Made by a program: the position numbers and the translations under genes
Assembly: GCF_002261265.1 (NCBI RefSeq)
Contig: NZ_NEVK01000008.1
Coordinates: 434,001-498,000 of the forward strand
Origin: Bordetella genomosp. 7
Lineage (GTDB): Bacteria; Pseudomonadota; Gammaproteobacteria; Burkholderiales; Burkholderiaceae_B
Reading direction: 5' to 3'
DNA: 64,000 nucleotides
The notes under the pieces: model-generated
Databases searched by the model: none
Told to the model about the DNA's origin: nothing
Seen by the model: only the letters and a program-made list of their open reading frames with translations
Shown: positions 8,481-17,383 of the stretch, piece by piece
Layout: every line of letters begins with the position of its first letter
Numbering within the stretch: the first letter of the stretch is position 1

Positions 8481-9692
8481 TCAGTATTCCCCCGAACGCC
8501 CCGTCAATGCCACGCCGATGCGCAAGAGCGTATAGGCCGCCGCATCGATGCCGCGCCGCAGCCAGCCGCGCCGCCGGTAGTCCAGCGGCCGTACAAAGCG
8601 GCCGCCGCTGGTAATGGCGCTTTCCAGGCGATGCTGCAATTCCCATGCGAAGGGCTGGTCGTCTACCACCACGTTCGCTTCGCGGGCCAGCAGCAGGCTG
8701 AACGGATCCAGATTGGACGACCCCACCATGGCCATGTTGTCGATGACCGCGACCTTGGCGTGCAGGTAACCCGGCATGTATTCATAGATCTCGACGCCGC
8801 CGCGCAGCAGCTGGTCGTACAGCGAACGGGTGGCGTGGTACTGCATGTGGTATTCGACCTTGCCCTGCAGCAGCAGCCGCACCCGCACGCCGCGCGCGGC
8901 CGCGCGCAGCAGCGCCTTGCGAAACTGGCGGCCGGGAAAGAAGTAAGCGTTGGCGATCAGGATGTCGCGGCGCGCATGCTGGATGCCATACAGATACGCG
9001 CGCTCGAAGGTCTGGCGAAACCGCAGGTTGTCGCGCAACACCAGCGCGGCGCGCCGCCGGCCGGCACCCGCAGCGGCCGGGGTGTGCGGCAAGGCCAGGC
9101 GCAGGCGCGGCCATTCGCGCGGGTGACGCCGCAGGCGGGCCCAGTTCAGGCGCACCCACAGGAGTTCCTGCGCGTGCACGGCATAGGCCACCAGCGGCCC
9201 GCGCACGCGCACCGCAAAATCAAAGCGCGCGCCGGCAATATTGTCGGCGGGGTCGAGATCATCGTAGTCGTCGACGATGTTGATGCCGCCGATGAAGACC
9301 GTCTCGCCATCGATGGCCGCCACTTTGCGATGCAGGCGCCGCAGGCGGCTGCGCGACGGCACCAGCCTGCGATACCACGGCGGCTCGGGGCGATAGATGC
9401 GGCAGTAGCCGCCCGCATCGGTCATGCGCGCGGTGACAGCTTCCGCCACGTCGGCGCTGCCGAAACCGTCGAGCACCAGGCGCACTTTCACGCCCCGCCG
9501 CGCGGCCCTTTCCAGGCATTGCAGCACTTTCTCGCCGGTACGGTCGAGAACGAAGATATAGGTTTCCAGATGGACGCTTGTTTGCGCGGCGTCGATGGCC
9601 TGGCATAGCGCCGGAAAAAAATCGGCGCCATTTTGCAAGAGATCGATGGCGTTGTCGTCGGTCCAGTCCAGCCTGACGATGTCGCCCTTCAC
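8481..9692 (-). CDS. clsB: Cardiolipin synthase B (phospholipase D family)
   Basis: 403 residues with two phospholipase D HxK motifs: HRKVAAIDGETVFIGGIN near residue 120 and HAKVAVIDNMAMVGSSNLD near residue 310. This is the ClsB type of cardiolipin synthase, which lacks the two N-terminal membrane helices of ClsA and transfers phosphatidyl groups at the inner membrane. The GTG start (9692) overlaps the stop of the upstream YbhP-like gene by four bases (GTGA), so the pair is translationally coupled. The same ybhP-clsB order occurs in Escherichia coli, which supports the call. Confidence 0.88.
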   Translation of the reverse strand: MKGDIVRLDWTDDNAIDLLQNGADFFPALCQAIDAAQTSVHLETYIFVLDRTGEKVLQCLERAARRGVKVRLVLDGFGSADVAEAVTARMTDAGGYCRIYRPEPPWYRRLVPSRSRLRRLHRKVAAIDGETVFIGGINIVDDYDDLDPADNIAGARFDFAVRVRGPLVAYAVHAQELLWVRLNWARLRRHPREWPRLRLALPHTPAAAGAGRRRAALVLRDNLRFRQTFERAYLYGIQHARRDILIANAYFFPGRQFRKALLRAAARGVRVRLLLQGKVEYHMQYHATRSLYDQLLRGGVEIYEYMPGYLHAKVAVIDNMAMVGSSNLDPFSLLLAREANVVVDDQPFAWELQHRLESAITSGGRFVRPLDYRRRGWLRRGIDAAAYTLLRIGVALTGRSGEY

Positions 9693-10549
9693 GGCAATTC
9701 AAGCTCCGCCAGCAGGGGCGCATGGTCGGACAGCCGCGCCCATTCGCGCCCGCGCAGCACCCGGGCGCTGCGCACTGCGAAGCCGCGCTGGTAGATGCGG
9801 TCGAGCCTGAACCACGGAAACACGGCCGGAAAGGTGCGCGGCGGCGGCAGCGGGCAATAGGCGCCCCCCATGCCCAGCTGGTTGCTGCGTTCGAGCACGG
9901 CCACATCATTCGGCACGCCACGCAGCACGTTGCCCAGCCGCCGCACCGAATCGCGCAGGCGCGGCAGCTCGCCGCCGTGGGTGCGCGGCGCATGAGAAAA
10001 GACTTCGTACAGGCCCAGCTGCTGCACGAACAAGGGCGCCAGGCGGTCGCCCCAGTCGTTGAAATCGCCGGCCACGAGGATGGGATCGCCCTCGGGCACC
10101 AGCCGGCTGATCCGGTCGGTCAGCGCCTGGATCTGGCGCGTACGGCTGCCGGCGAACAAGCCCAGGTGCACGACAAAGCAATGCAGGTTGCGGCCGTCGA
10201 CCTCGACGCGCGCGTGCAGCAGCCCGCGCTGTTCCAGCCGATGGTCGGAGATGTCCTGGTTTTCGTGTTCGAGGATGGCGTAGCGCGACAACAGGGCGTT
10301 GCCGTGCTCGGACCGGTTGCGGATGGCATTGCAGCCGTAGGCCACGTCCAGGCGCAAGGCCGCGGCCAGCGATTCGTGCTGGGCATCCAGCAGCGAGATA
10401 TGGTTGTTGCGGCCCTGAACCTCTTGCAGGAACACCAGGTCGGGACGCAGGTTGTACAGCCCCAGGCGCAAATCGTTCAGGGATTCGCGCGTGCCCAGGG
10501 AAGACCTTCCCTTGTGGATGTTGTAGCTGACGACGCGGATAAGCGACAT
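9689..10549 (-). CDS. Endonuclease/exonuclease/phosphatase family protein (YbhP-like)
   Basis: 286 residues of the EEP superfamily. The typical metal-site elements are visible: VVSYNIHKG near the start, LQEV (catalytic Glu) around residue 45, ILVAGDFNDWG (Asp and Asn) around 180, and SDHAPLLAEL (Asp-His) at the C-terminus. ATG 10549 begins MSLIRVVSYN directly at the first strand; the longer open frame to 10621 adds a proline/arginine-rich tail without similarity. It overlaps clsB, so a role in phospholipid or membrane metabolism is suspected, but the substrate of YbhP proteins is not settled. Confidence 0.85.
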   Translation of the reverse strand: MSLIRVVSYNIHKGRSSLGTRESLNDLRLGLYNLRPDLVFLQEVQGRNNHISLLDAQHESLAAALRLDVAYGCNAIRNRSEHGNALLSRYAILEHENQDISDHRLEQRGLLHARVEVDGRNLHCFVVHLGLFAGSRTRQIQALTDRISRLVPEGDPILVAGDFNDWGDRLAPLFVQQLGLYEVFSHAPRTHGGELPRLRDSVRRLGNVLRGVPNDVAVLERSNQLGMGGAYCPLPPPRTFPAVFPWFRLDRIYQRGFAVRSARVLRGREWARLSDHAPLLAELELP

Positions 10550-10580
10550 GAACCGAATGACGCCCCTTCGTTGTGGAAGC

Positions 10581-10638
10581 CCCGCGCGTCGCCGCGCGGG
10601 CCCCCCGGGTGGCGGGTGCAAGCCGCCAGGCGGCGGCT
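10581..10638. terminator. Two GC-rich hairpins between aspS and ybhP-clsB
   Basis: CCCGCGCG-4-CGCGCGGG (10581-10600) and AGCCGCC-4-GGCGGCT (10621-10638) are perfect inverted repeats just past the aspS stop (10659, reading left). Neither has a T tract, so they are stem structures that may end or stabilise the aspS transcript rather than textbook intrinsic terminators. Confidence 0.45.
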
Positions 10639-10658
10639 CCGTATGCCCGCAGATTACT

Positions 10659-12446
10659 TCATTTCACTTCGACATTGCGCAGGCGGATGTGCAGTTCGCG
10701 CAGTTGTTTCTCGTCGACCTCGGACGGCGCCTGGGTAAGCAGGCACTGTGCGCGCTGCGTCTTGGGGAAAGCGATAACGTCGCGTATCGATTCGGCGCCC
10801 GTCATCATGGTGACGATGCGATCCAGGCCGAACGCGATGCCGCCGTGCGGAGGCGCGCCGTAGCGCAACGCGTCGAGCAGGAAGCCGAACTTCTCGCGCG
10901 CTTCTTCGGCGCCGATCTTCAGTGCGCGGAACACCTTGCTCTGTACGTCTTCGCGGTGGATGCGCACCGAACCGCCGCCGATTTCCCAGCCGTTGAGCAC
11001 CATGTCGTAGGCCTTGGCAATCGCCTTGCTGGGATCGGTTTCCAGGAAGTCTTCGTGGCCGTCCTTGGGGCTGGTGAACGGATGGTGCGCGGCGGTGTAG
11101 CGGCCTTCTTCTTCGTCGTATTCGAACATGGGAAAGTCCACCACCCACAGCGGCTTCCAGTCGCCCGACACCAGGCCGGCCTTTTTGCCGAACTCGCTGT
11201 GGCCGATCTTGACGCGCAGCGCGCCGATGGCATCGTTGACCACTTTGGCGCGGTCGGCGCCGAAGAAGATGATGTCGCCGCTTTGCGCGCCGCTGCGCTT
11301 GATGAGTTCGCCCAGCGCGGCGTCGTGCAGGTTCTTCACGATGGGCGACTGCAGGCCATCACGGCCCTTGTCGGCGTCATTGACCTTGATGTAGGCCAGG
11401 CCCTTGGCGCCATAGATGCCCACGAACTGCGTGTATGCATCGATCTCGCTGCGCGACAGCTCGGCGCCGCCGGGCACGCGCAAGGCTACGACACGGCTGC
11501 CCGCGGCGGTGGCCGCTGCCGCGAACACCTTGAAGTCGACGTCGCGCATGATGTCGGTCACGTCGGTGAACTCAAGGTTCACGCGCAGGTCAGGCTTGTC
11601 GGAACCGTAGCGCTGCATGGCTTCGGTCCAGGTCATCTGCGGGAACGGAGCGGGCAGCTCGACGCCCTGCACCGTCTTGAAGACGTGACGCACCATGTCT
11701 TCGAAGATCTGGCGGATTTCGAACTCGTCCAGGAACGAGGTTTCGCAATCGATCTGGGTGAATTCAGGCTGGCGGTCGGCGCGCAGGTCTTCGTCGCGGA
11801 AGCACTTGGTGATCTGGTAGTAGCGGTCGAAGCCCGACACCATCAGCATCTGCTTGAACAGCTGCGGCGACTGCGGCAACGCGAAGAAATGGCCGGCGTT
11901 GACACGTGACGGCACCAGGTAGTCGCGCGCACCTTCGGGCGTGCTCTTGGTCAGCATGGGCGTTTCGATGTCGATAAAGCCCAGCTGGTCAAGGAACTTG
12001 CGCACTTCGATCGACACGCGGTAGCGCAGCATCAGGTTGCGCTGCATCTGGGGACGGCGCAGGTCCAGCACGCGATGCGTCAGGCGAGTGGTCTCGGACA
12101 GGTTGTCATCGTCAAGCTGGAAGGGCGGCGTGATCGACGCGTTGAGAATCTCGACGTCCTTGCACAGCACTTCGATTTCGCCCGAAGCCAGTTCCGGGTT
12201 GGCCGTGCCTTCGGGGCGCAGGCGCACCAGGCCGGTGACGCGCACGCAGAATTCGTTGCGCAGACGCTCGGCGGTGGCGAAGGCTTCGTTGTCGGGATCG
12301 AACACGATCTGCGCCAGCCCGGCGCGATCGCGCAGGTCGATGAAGATGACCCCGCCGTGGTCACGGCGGCGGTTCACCCAGCCATACAGGGTAACGGTCT
12401 GGCCGAGATGGTCGCGACAAACCTCGCCGGTGTAGCAGGTACGCAT
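10659..12446 (-). CDS. aspS: Aspartyl-tRNA synthetase, likely non-discriminating
   Basis: 595 residues, the usual length of bacterial AspRS. It has an N-terminal OB-fold anticodon domain ([20 protein letters not shown]), the class II catalytic core (motif 2 region [18 protein letters not shown]), a GAD insertion domain in the middle, and motif 3 [14 protein letters not shown] near the C-terminus. It charges tRNA-Asp in the cytoplasm. His at residue 30 (RRRDHGG) is where discriminating enzymes such as that of E. coli carry Leu, and an RPEGT segment follows near residue 80. These match the non-discriminating type that also charges tRNA-Asn for repair by GatCAB. The DUF502 gene lies just upstream. 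Confidence 0.95.
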   Translation of the reverse strand: MRTCYTGEVCRDHLGQTVTLYGWVNRRRDHGGVIFIDLRDRAGLAQIVFDPDNEAFATAERLRNEFCVRVTGLVRLRPEGTANPELASGEIEVLCKDVEILNASITPPFQLDDDNLSETTRLTHRVLDLRRPQMQRNLMLRYRVSIEVRKFLDQLGFIDIETPMLTKSTPEGARDYLVPSRVNAGHFFALPQSPQLFKQMLMVSGFDRYYQITKCFRDEDLRADRQPEFTQIDCETSFLDEFEIRQIFEDMVRHVFKTVQGVELPAPFPQMTWTEAMQRYGSDKPDLRVNLEFTDVTDIMRDVDFKVFAAAATAAGSRVVALRVPGGAELSRSEIDAYTQFVGIYGAKGLAYIKVNDADKGRDGLQSPIVKNLHDAALGELIKRSGAQSGDIIFFGADRAKVVNDAIGALRVKIGHSEFGKKAGLVSGDWKPLWVVDFPMFEYDEEEGRYTAAHHPFTSPKDGHEDFLETDPSKAIAKAYDMVLNGWEIGGGSVRIHREDVQSKVFRALKIGAEEAREKFGFLLDALRYGAPPHGGIAFGLDRIVTMMTGAESIRDVIAFPKTQRAQCLLTQAPSEVDEKQLRELHIRLRNVEVK

Positions 12447-12485
12447 TGCGGGATGACTCCTAGGTGCTGTGGTCAGCGTAAAAAT

Positions 12486-13127
12486 TCAAGAATCGACGGC
12501 CGGGGCCATCGGGATGGGGGCGGCGGCCGCGGCCGGGACAGCCGGCGGCGCCACGACGCCCATGGAAACGATGTACTTCAGGGCCGCGTCCACGCTCATC
12601 TGCAGCGCGACCACCTGGTCGCGGGGCATCATCAGGAAGAACCCCGACGTGGGATTCGGCGTGGTGGGAACATAGACGCTTACATGCTCACCGGCCAGGT
12701 GGCCGGCGATCTCGCCGCCGGGCGCGCCCGTCAGGAATGCGATGGTCCAGCAGCCGGCGCGCGGATACTGCACCAGCACGGCCTGGCGAAACGCCTGGCC
12801 GTTGGGCGCGAGCACCGTATCGCTGACTTGCTTTACCGAATTGTAGATGGAACGCACCAGCGGAATCCGGCCGAGCAGTGCTTCCCATTGCTCGAGCAGG
12901 GTGCGGCCCAGCAGGTTGGCGGCGAACACGCCGGTCAGCAGCACGACGGCGATGACCAGCGCGAAGCGGAAGCCGGGAATATCAATGCCGAACAGCGATT
13001 GCGCCGACAAGAAGCCTGGCACGAAGCCTTCGAGGGTTGCCACGAGCAGACCCAGGACCCACAGGGTGATGGCCAGTGGAATCCAGACCAGCAGCCCGGT
13101 GATGAAGTGCTTCTTGAAAGCGCGCAT
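12486..13127 (-). CDS. DUF502 membrane protein
   Basis: 213 residues of the DUF502 family, recognised from MRAFKKHFITGLLVWIPLAITLWVL and the later LGRIPLVRSIYNSVKQVSDT and VYVPTTPNPTSG. Two N-terminal membrane helices (about 7-31 and 54-76) are followed by a soluble domain and an alanine/proline-rich tail. ATG 13127 gives the family N-terminus; an open frame back to 13475 only crosses fmdB in another frame. It sits between fmdB and aspS, an order I recall in related beta-proteobacteria. Function unknown. Confidence 0.88.
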   Translation of the reverse strand: MRAFKKHFITGLLVWIPLAITLWVLGLLVATLEGFVPGFLSAQSLFGIDIPGFRFALVIAVVLLTGVFAANLLGRTLLEQWEALLGRIPLVRSIYNSVKQVSDTVLAPNGQAFRQAVLVQYPRAGCWTIAFLTGAPGGEIAGHLAGEHVSVYVPTTPNPTSGFFLMMPRDQVVALQMSVDAALKYIVSMGVVAPPAVPAAAAAPIPMAPAVDS

Positions 13128-13144
13128 GGTATGCCGGCGGGTGC

Positions 13145-13456
13145 TCAGGTCGCGGCGGCAGGAGCGGCAGGGGCGGCGGCGGGGGCCGCAGAGTCGCTCT
13201 TGGCCGGAGAATCGGTCTTGGCCGCAGAGTCGCTCTTGGCCGCGGAGTCGGCGCCCGCTTTGGCGCCACCCGGCCCGTTGCGGAAGTCGGTGACATACCA
13301 GCCCGAGCCCTTCAATTGGAAGCCGGCGGCCGTGACTTGCTTGGCGAACGTGGCCTGGCCGCACTCGGGGCAGGCCGAAAGCGGCGCATCGGAGATCTTC
13401 TGCAGCACGTCCTGGGCGTGGCCGCAGGCGCTGCACTTGTAAGCGTAGATAGGCAT
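13145..13456 (-). CDS. FmdB family zinc-ribbon protein
   Basis: 103 residues. The first 50 match the FmdB zinc-ribbon family: MPIYAYKCSACGH with CxxC, then CPECGQ with a second CxxC, and the usual GSGWYVTDF ending. The role of the family is unknown; it was first linked to formamide/amide metabolism as a possible regulator. The last 40 residues are low complexity, made of a six-residue repeat (AAKSDS, AAKTDS, PAKSDS) and an Ala/Pro run encoded by an 18-bp tandem repeat at about 13186-13257. The start of the DUF502 gene follows 17 bases after its stop. Confidence 0.88.
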   Translation of the reverse strand: MPIYAYKCSACGHAQDVLQKISDAPLSACPECGQATFAKQVTAAGFQLKGSGWYVTDFRNGPGGAKAGADSAAKSDSAAKTDSPAKSDSAAPAAAPAAPAAAT

Positions 13457-13729
13457 GACAGGGATTTCCAGGCAAACCGGCGCATCAAAAACCGCCGTTT
13501 CACGGCCCGCGACAGGCGGACAGTGACCAGGCGGCGCCGGATCAATACGGGAAAGTGTTGAATTTTAGCGGTTTTTGCCAAAAAGGCCGCAGCCGGCGCC
13601 GCATAGGCGGGGGCTGGGTGGCTGCAGGCCTCATTAGGGCGGGATGCCGGCGTCCGGCATAGCCTTGATCCGGCGCCTGCTGTCGGTCTGACGCCCAGTC
13701 CCCTCGGGACGGCATCTCTACAACAAGGC
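13457..13729. other. Intergenic, no gene seen
   Basis: This stretch between the fmdB start and the repeat array probably holds the fmdB-DUF502-aspS promoter on the minus strand. I could not pick out convincing -35/-10 boxes. The frames open here are GC-rich chance frames without plausible starts. Confidence 0.4.
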
Positions 13730-14100
13730 GGTGTCTGACACCAAAGGTGTCAGACACCCAATGCCGGGGCGGCCGATGCCGCATGTGGCTCCCGCGGCGG
13801 GCCTGGGTTGGTGTCTGACACCTTTGGTGTCAGACACCCAATGCCGGGGCGGCCGATGCCGCATGTGGCTCCCGCGGCGGGCCTGGGTTGGTGTCTGACA
13901 CCTTTGGTGTCAGACACCCAATGCCGGGGCGGCCGATGCCGCATGTGACTTCCGCGGCGAGCCTGGGTCGGTGTCTGACGCCTTTGGTGTCAGACACCCA
14001 ATGCCGGGGCGGCCGATGCCGCATGTGACTTCCGCGGCGGGCCTGGGTCGGTGTCTGACACCTTTGGTGTCAGACACCCTATACCGGGACGGCCGATGCG
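13730..14100. repeat. 80-bp tandem array of palindromic elements, five copies
   Basis: Five units begin at 13730, 13810, 13890, 13970 and 14050, exactly 80 bases apart. Each starts with a palindrome of the form GGTGTCTGACACC-N3-GGTGTCAGACACC (29 bp) followed by about 51 bases of nearly identical spacer (AATGCCGGGGCGGCCGATGC and on). The middle triplet is AAA in the first unit and TTT in the other four. The fifth unit breaks down after about 50 bases. Because 80 is not a multiple of three, frames crossing the array shift at every unit, so it is not coding. It lies between two minus-strand genes. Confidence 0.95.
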
Positions 14101-14136
14101 ATGTCGGGCGCCTGAAGGGATGGGCTGCGGCGGCGC

Positions 14137-15429
14137 TCAGCGGCCCAGGGGCAGCAGGAACATGCCCGCCGCCACCAGGGTGGGCACCAGCGCGGCCATG
14201 AGAAGCCGGCCCGCCGAGATCGACTGGTCGGGAAAGAATGGACGCAGGATGGCAAAGCCGGCCGGATTGGGCGCGTTGGCGATGACGGTCAGGCCTCCGC
14301 CCGTGACCGCGCCAGCCACCAGCATGTACCGCCAGAGCTCGCTCGACCCTTCCACGAGCGAACCCAGGTAGGTCAGCGCGGCATTGTCGGTGACGGCCGT
14401 CAGCGCCGTAGCGCCCCAGAAAAGCACCATGGGCTCCAGGCCGCCCAGCAGATCCTGCAGCCACCACTTCTGCAGCCCGCCCAGGATCACCAGGCCCGCC
14501 AGGAAGAAGCCCACCATCAGGCCTTCGCGAATGAGCAGGCGATCCTGGTGACGCGCATAGGCGTGGGCGAAGCCGATGAACATCATCAACATGCCCAGGA
14601 ACACGGCGGGATGATGCGCCGTCAACACCACGCCCACCAGGAACAACAGGTGGATGGCGATGACCAGCGGCGGCACGGGATCGCGCTTGGGTTGGGACTC
14701 GCCAGCCGCATGCACGCCGCCCCCCGTGCCAATGCTGCCGTCGGTCAGTGCGCCGCGGCAGACCCAGGTCAACACGGAGGCGTTCACGAACACCGCGACA
14801 ACCGCGCGCCAGCCGAAATGGGTGGCCATGTAGGCGGTGTCCCACCCGAAGGTCGAGGCCACCATCAATACCGGCGGCGCCGCATATGCCGTGAGCACGC
14901 CGCCGATCGAGATGTTGACGAACAGTACGCCCAGGGTCAGGTACTTGAAGCGGGTGTGACCCGCCATACGGAAATAGCCGTCGCGCAACAGGATGGCGGC
15001 CAGCGTCATGGCCGCCGGCTCGGTAATGAACGACCCGCCCAGCGGCACTACCGACATCACCACGAAGAAGGTGGCCACTTCGCGGCGCATGGGCAAGATG
15101 CGCGCCAATGCGCGCACGCCCATGCCGACGAGTTCCAGGATGGGGCGGCTGGCCGCCACCACCATGATCGCGAACACGAACAGCGGCTCGGTGAAGTTGC
15201 GCGTGTCCATGTATTCGATGGCCGCGCCGCTGCCGCTGAGCAGGGCCATGCAGACGATCAGCACAAAGGCCCACACCCCGAATACCGCCTCGACTTCCGA
15301 AAGCAGGTGCCATATGCCGGCATGAGGGCCGTTGCGATGCGCCAGGCGCGCGAAGACGGGAACGGAAAATGTGTGGATGACGGCCACCGCGAACAACACG
15401 GTGGCAAGCAGCTCGATATTGTCAGGCAT
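14137..15429 (-). CDS. Putative Na+/H+ antiporter family protein
   Basis: 430 residues with about eleven hydrophobic helices. I recognise the putative Na+/H+ antiporter family (Pfam Na_H_antiport_2 type) from the opening LLATVLFAVAVIHTFSVP, the central SVVPLGGSFITEPAAMTLAA and the final DNAALTYLGSLV and NAPNPAGFAIL segments, the last two resembling ion-site regions of the ion transporter superfamily. It would exchange cations for protons at the inner membrane. ATG 15429 follows GGTTGCC-rich sequence without a clear ribosome site. No neighbour suggests a specific ion. Confidence 0.78.
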   Translation of the reverse strand: MPDNIELLATVLFAVAVIHTFSVPVFARLAHRNGPHAGIWHLLSEVEAVFGVWAFVLIVCMALLSGSGAAIEYMDTRNFTEPLFVFAIMVVAASRPILELVGMGVRALARILPMRREVATFFVVMSVVPLGGSFITEPAAMTLAAILLRDGYFRMAGHTRFKYLTLGVLFVNISIGGVLTAYAAPPVLMVASTFGWDTAYMATHFGWRAVVAVFVNASVLTWVCRGALTDGSIGTGGGVHAAGESQPKRDPVPPLVIAIHLLFLVGVVLTAHHPAVFLGMLMMFIGFAHAYARHQDRLLIREGLMVGFFLAGLVILGGLQKWWLQDLLGGLEPMVLFWGATALTAVTDNAALTYLGSLVEGSSELWRYMLVAGAVTGGGLTVIANAPNPAGFAILRPFFPDQSISAGRLLMAALVPTLVAAGMFLLPLGR

Positions 15430-15500
15430 CAGAAGGCAACCCCGGGATAGCTGTGTGAGACGAAGCCCAGGCCCCGCCCGCGCATGCGAAAACTTCTGGA

Positions 15501-17126
15501 CTATAACGCAGCCGCCGCGCGCCGCAGCAGCTCGGCGCCCTTCTCGGCGATCATCACGGTGGGCGCATTGGTGTTGCCCGACGTGATGGTCGGCATGACC
15601 GAGGCGTCCACCACGCGCAAGCCTTGCAGGCCATGCACGCGCAGTTCAGGATCGACGACTGCCATGTCGTCCACGCCCATCTTGCACGTGCCTACGGGGT
15701 GAAAAATCGTGGTGCCGATGTCGCCCGCCGCCCGCGCCAGCTCGTCGTCCGACTGCAGTGCGGCGCCCGGCCTGTATTCTTCGGGCGCATAGGCGGCCAG
15801 CGCCGGCTGCGACACGATGCGGCGGGTCAGGCGCAGGCTTTCGGCCGCCACGCGGCGGTCGGCGCCGGTTGACAGGTAATTGCACAGGATATGGGGATGA
15901 TCGTCGGCCTGCGGGCTGGCAATGCGCACGTGTCCGCGGCTGGTGGGCCGCAGATTGCACACCGAGGCGGTGAAGGCGGGAAACGCGTGCAGCGGATCGC
16001 CGAATTTTTCCAGCGACAACGGTTGCACGTGGTATTCGACATTGGCGCGTTCATGCTCGGGCCCCGAGCGCGCGAACGCGCCCAATTGCGACGGCGCCAT
16101 GCTGAGCGGCCCGCGCCGCCACAAGGCATATTGCGCCGCCATGGTGGCCTTGCCCCACAGCGTGCCGGCGATCGCGTTCAGCGTCTTGGCGCCGGTGACG
16201 CGGTACACCATGCGCAGTTGCAGGTGGTCTTGCAGGTTCTCGCCCACGCCCGGCAAGTCGTGCAGCACCGGAACGCCGCGCTCCTGCAGCAACGCGGCCG
16301 GGCCCACGCCCGACACCTGCAGCAGTTGCGGCGAACCGATGGCGCCCGCCGCAAGAATCACCTCGGCCCGGGCGCGCGCGATCTGCTCGCCGCGCTCGTC
16401 CAGGCGAAACGCCACCCCTTCGGCGCGGCGATGCCGGAAGACAATGCGCGATACCCGTGCGCCTGTCATCACGCGCAGGTTCGGCCGGTTGGCCACCGGC
16501 TTGAGAAACGCGCTGGCGGCGCTCCAGCGCACGCCGCGCTTCTGGTTGACTTCGAAGTAGTCGCAGCCTTCATTGTCGCCCTGGTTGAAGTCGGACACTG
16601 ACGGAATGCCCGCCTGCGCAGCCGCCGCGCGAAACGCATCGAGCAAGTCCCAAGACAGGCGCTGCCGCTCGACGCGCCATTCGCCCGCCCCGCCGTGAAA
16701 GGCGCTGTCGCCGCCGTGATGATTTTCACTGCGCTTGAAGTACGGCAGCACATCGTCCCAACCCCAGCCCGGGTTGCCCAACGCCGCCCAGCCGTCATAG
16801 TCGGCGCGCTGGCCGCGCATGTAGATCATGCCGTTGATCGACGAGCTGCCGCCCAGGACGCGGCCGCGCGGGTAGCCCAGGCTGCGGCCGTTCAGGCCCG
16901 CGTCGGGCTGGGTGCGGTAGCACCAGTCGGTGCGCGGGTTGCCGATGCAATAAAGGTAGCCCACGGGAATGTGGATCCAGTGCCAGTTGTCGCGGCCGCC
17001 GGCTTCGAGCAGCAATACCCGGGTGCCGGGGTCCGCCGACAGGCGATTGGCAAGCAGGCAGCCAGCCGAACCGGCGCCCACCACGATGTAATCGAATACC
17101 AGGTCGGTACCGTCGCTGCCGGCCAT
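15501..17126 (-). CDS. GMC family FAD-dependent oxidoreductase (choline dehydrogenase-like)
   Basis: 541 residues with the FAD motif DYIVVGAGSAGCLLANRLS at residues 11-29, the GMC signature 1 (RGRVLGGSSSINGMIYMRG) near 80, GMC signature 2 (GAIGSPQLLQVSGVG) near 265, and the C-terminal active-site pair, His in IFHPVGTCKMG and Asn in TSGNTNAPTVMIAEKG. It oxidises an alcohol group, with FAD as cofactor, probably in the cytoplasm. ATG 17126 has GGAGGG about nine bases upstream, so the extra 44 residues open to 17258 are not used. Choline dehydrogenase needs betaine genes nearby, and none are here; the alcohol is unknown. Confidence 0.88.
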   Translation of the reverse strand: MAGSDGTDLVFDYIVVGAGSAGCLLANRLSADPGTRVLLLEAGGRDNWHWIHIPVGYLYCIGNPRTDWCYRTQPDAGLNGRSLGYPRGRVLGGSSSINGMIYMRGQRADYDGWAALGNPGWGWDDVLPYFKRSENHHGGDSAFHGGAGEWRVERQRLSWDLLDAFRAAAAQAGIPSVSDFNQGDNEGCDYFEVNQKRGVRWSAASAFLKPVANRPNLRVMTGARVSRIVFRHRRAEGVAFRLDERGEQIARARAEVILAAGAIGSPQLLQVSGVGPAALLQERGVPVLHDLPGVGENLQDHLQLRMVYRVTGAKTLNAIAGTLWGKATMAAQYALWRRGPLSMAPSQLGAFARSGPEHERANVEYHVQPLSLEKFGDPLHAFPAFTASVCNLRPTSRGHVRIASPQADDHPHILCNYLSTGADRRVAAESLRLTRRIVSQPALAAYAPEEYRPGAALQSDDELARAAGDIGTTIFHPVGTCKMGVDDMAVVDPELRVHGLQGLRVVDASVMPTITSGNTNAPTVMIAEKGAELLRRAAAAL

Positions 17127-17383
17127 TGCGCACGCCCTCCTTTGTGAACCGGCGCGCCCAGGCGGCCAGCGGTATGGTGCGGGTTGTAGAACACAAGCGC
17201 CCCGGCTGCCAACCCGGACAGCCCCTAATGGCGCGGCGCCGGGCTGCGCCCCCGCCAAGCGGGCTTGACTATACGTAACACAGGTTGAAAGATCGGCTGA
17301 TAACGTCGATGATTTCGTTCAGTTTTTTGTCAGCTACGCGCCGGACGGTAGTTGCAGTCCGGACGCGCGTTCCGGAGACTCGC

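Noticed and set aside
13750-14024. Short open frames inside the 80-bp array as a repeat protein
   Set aside because: The unit is not a multiple of three, so no single frame continues through successive units in register, and no ribosome site is present.
13730-14100. The 80-bp array as a CRISPR
   Set aside because: The parts between the palindromes are nearly identical to each other rather than unique, the unit is 80 bases, and no cas genes are present.
13910-15313. A 467-codon frame joining the repeat array and the antiporter gene
   Set aside because: It runs in another frame over the antiporter and depends on the array; the 430-residue antiporter with clear helices is the real gene.
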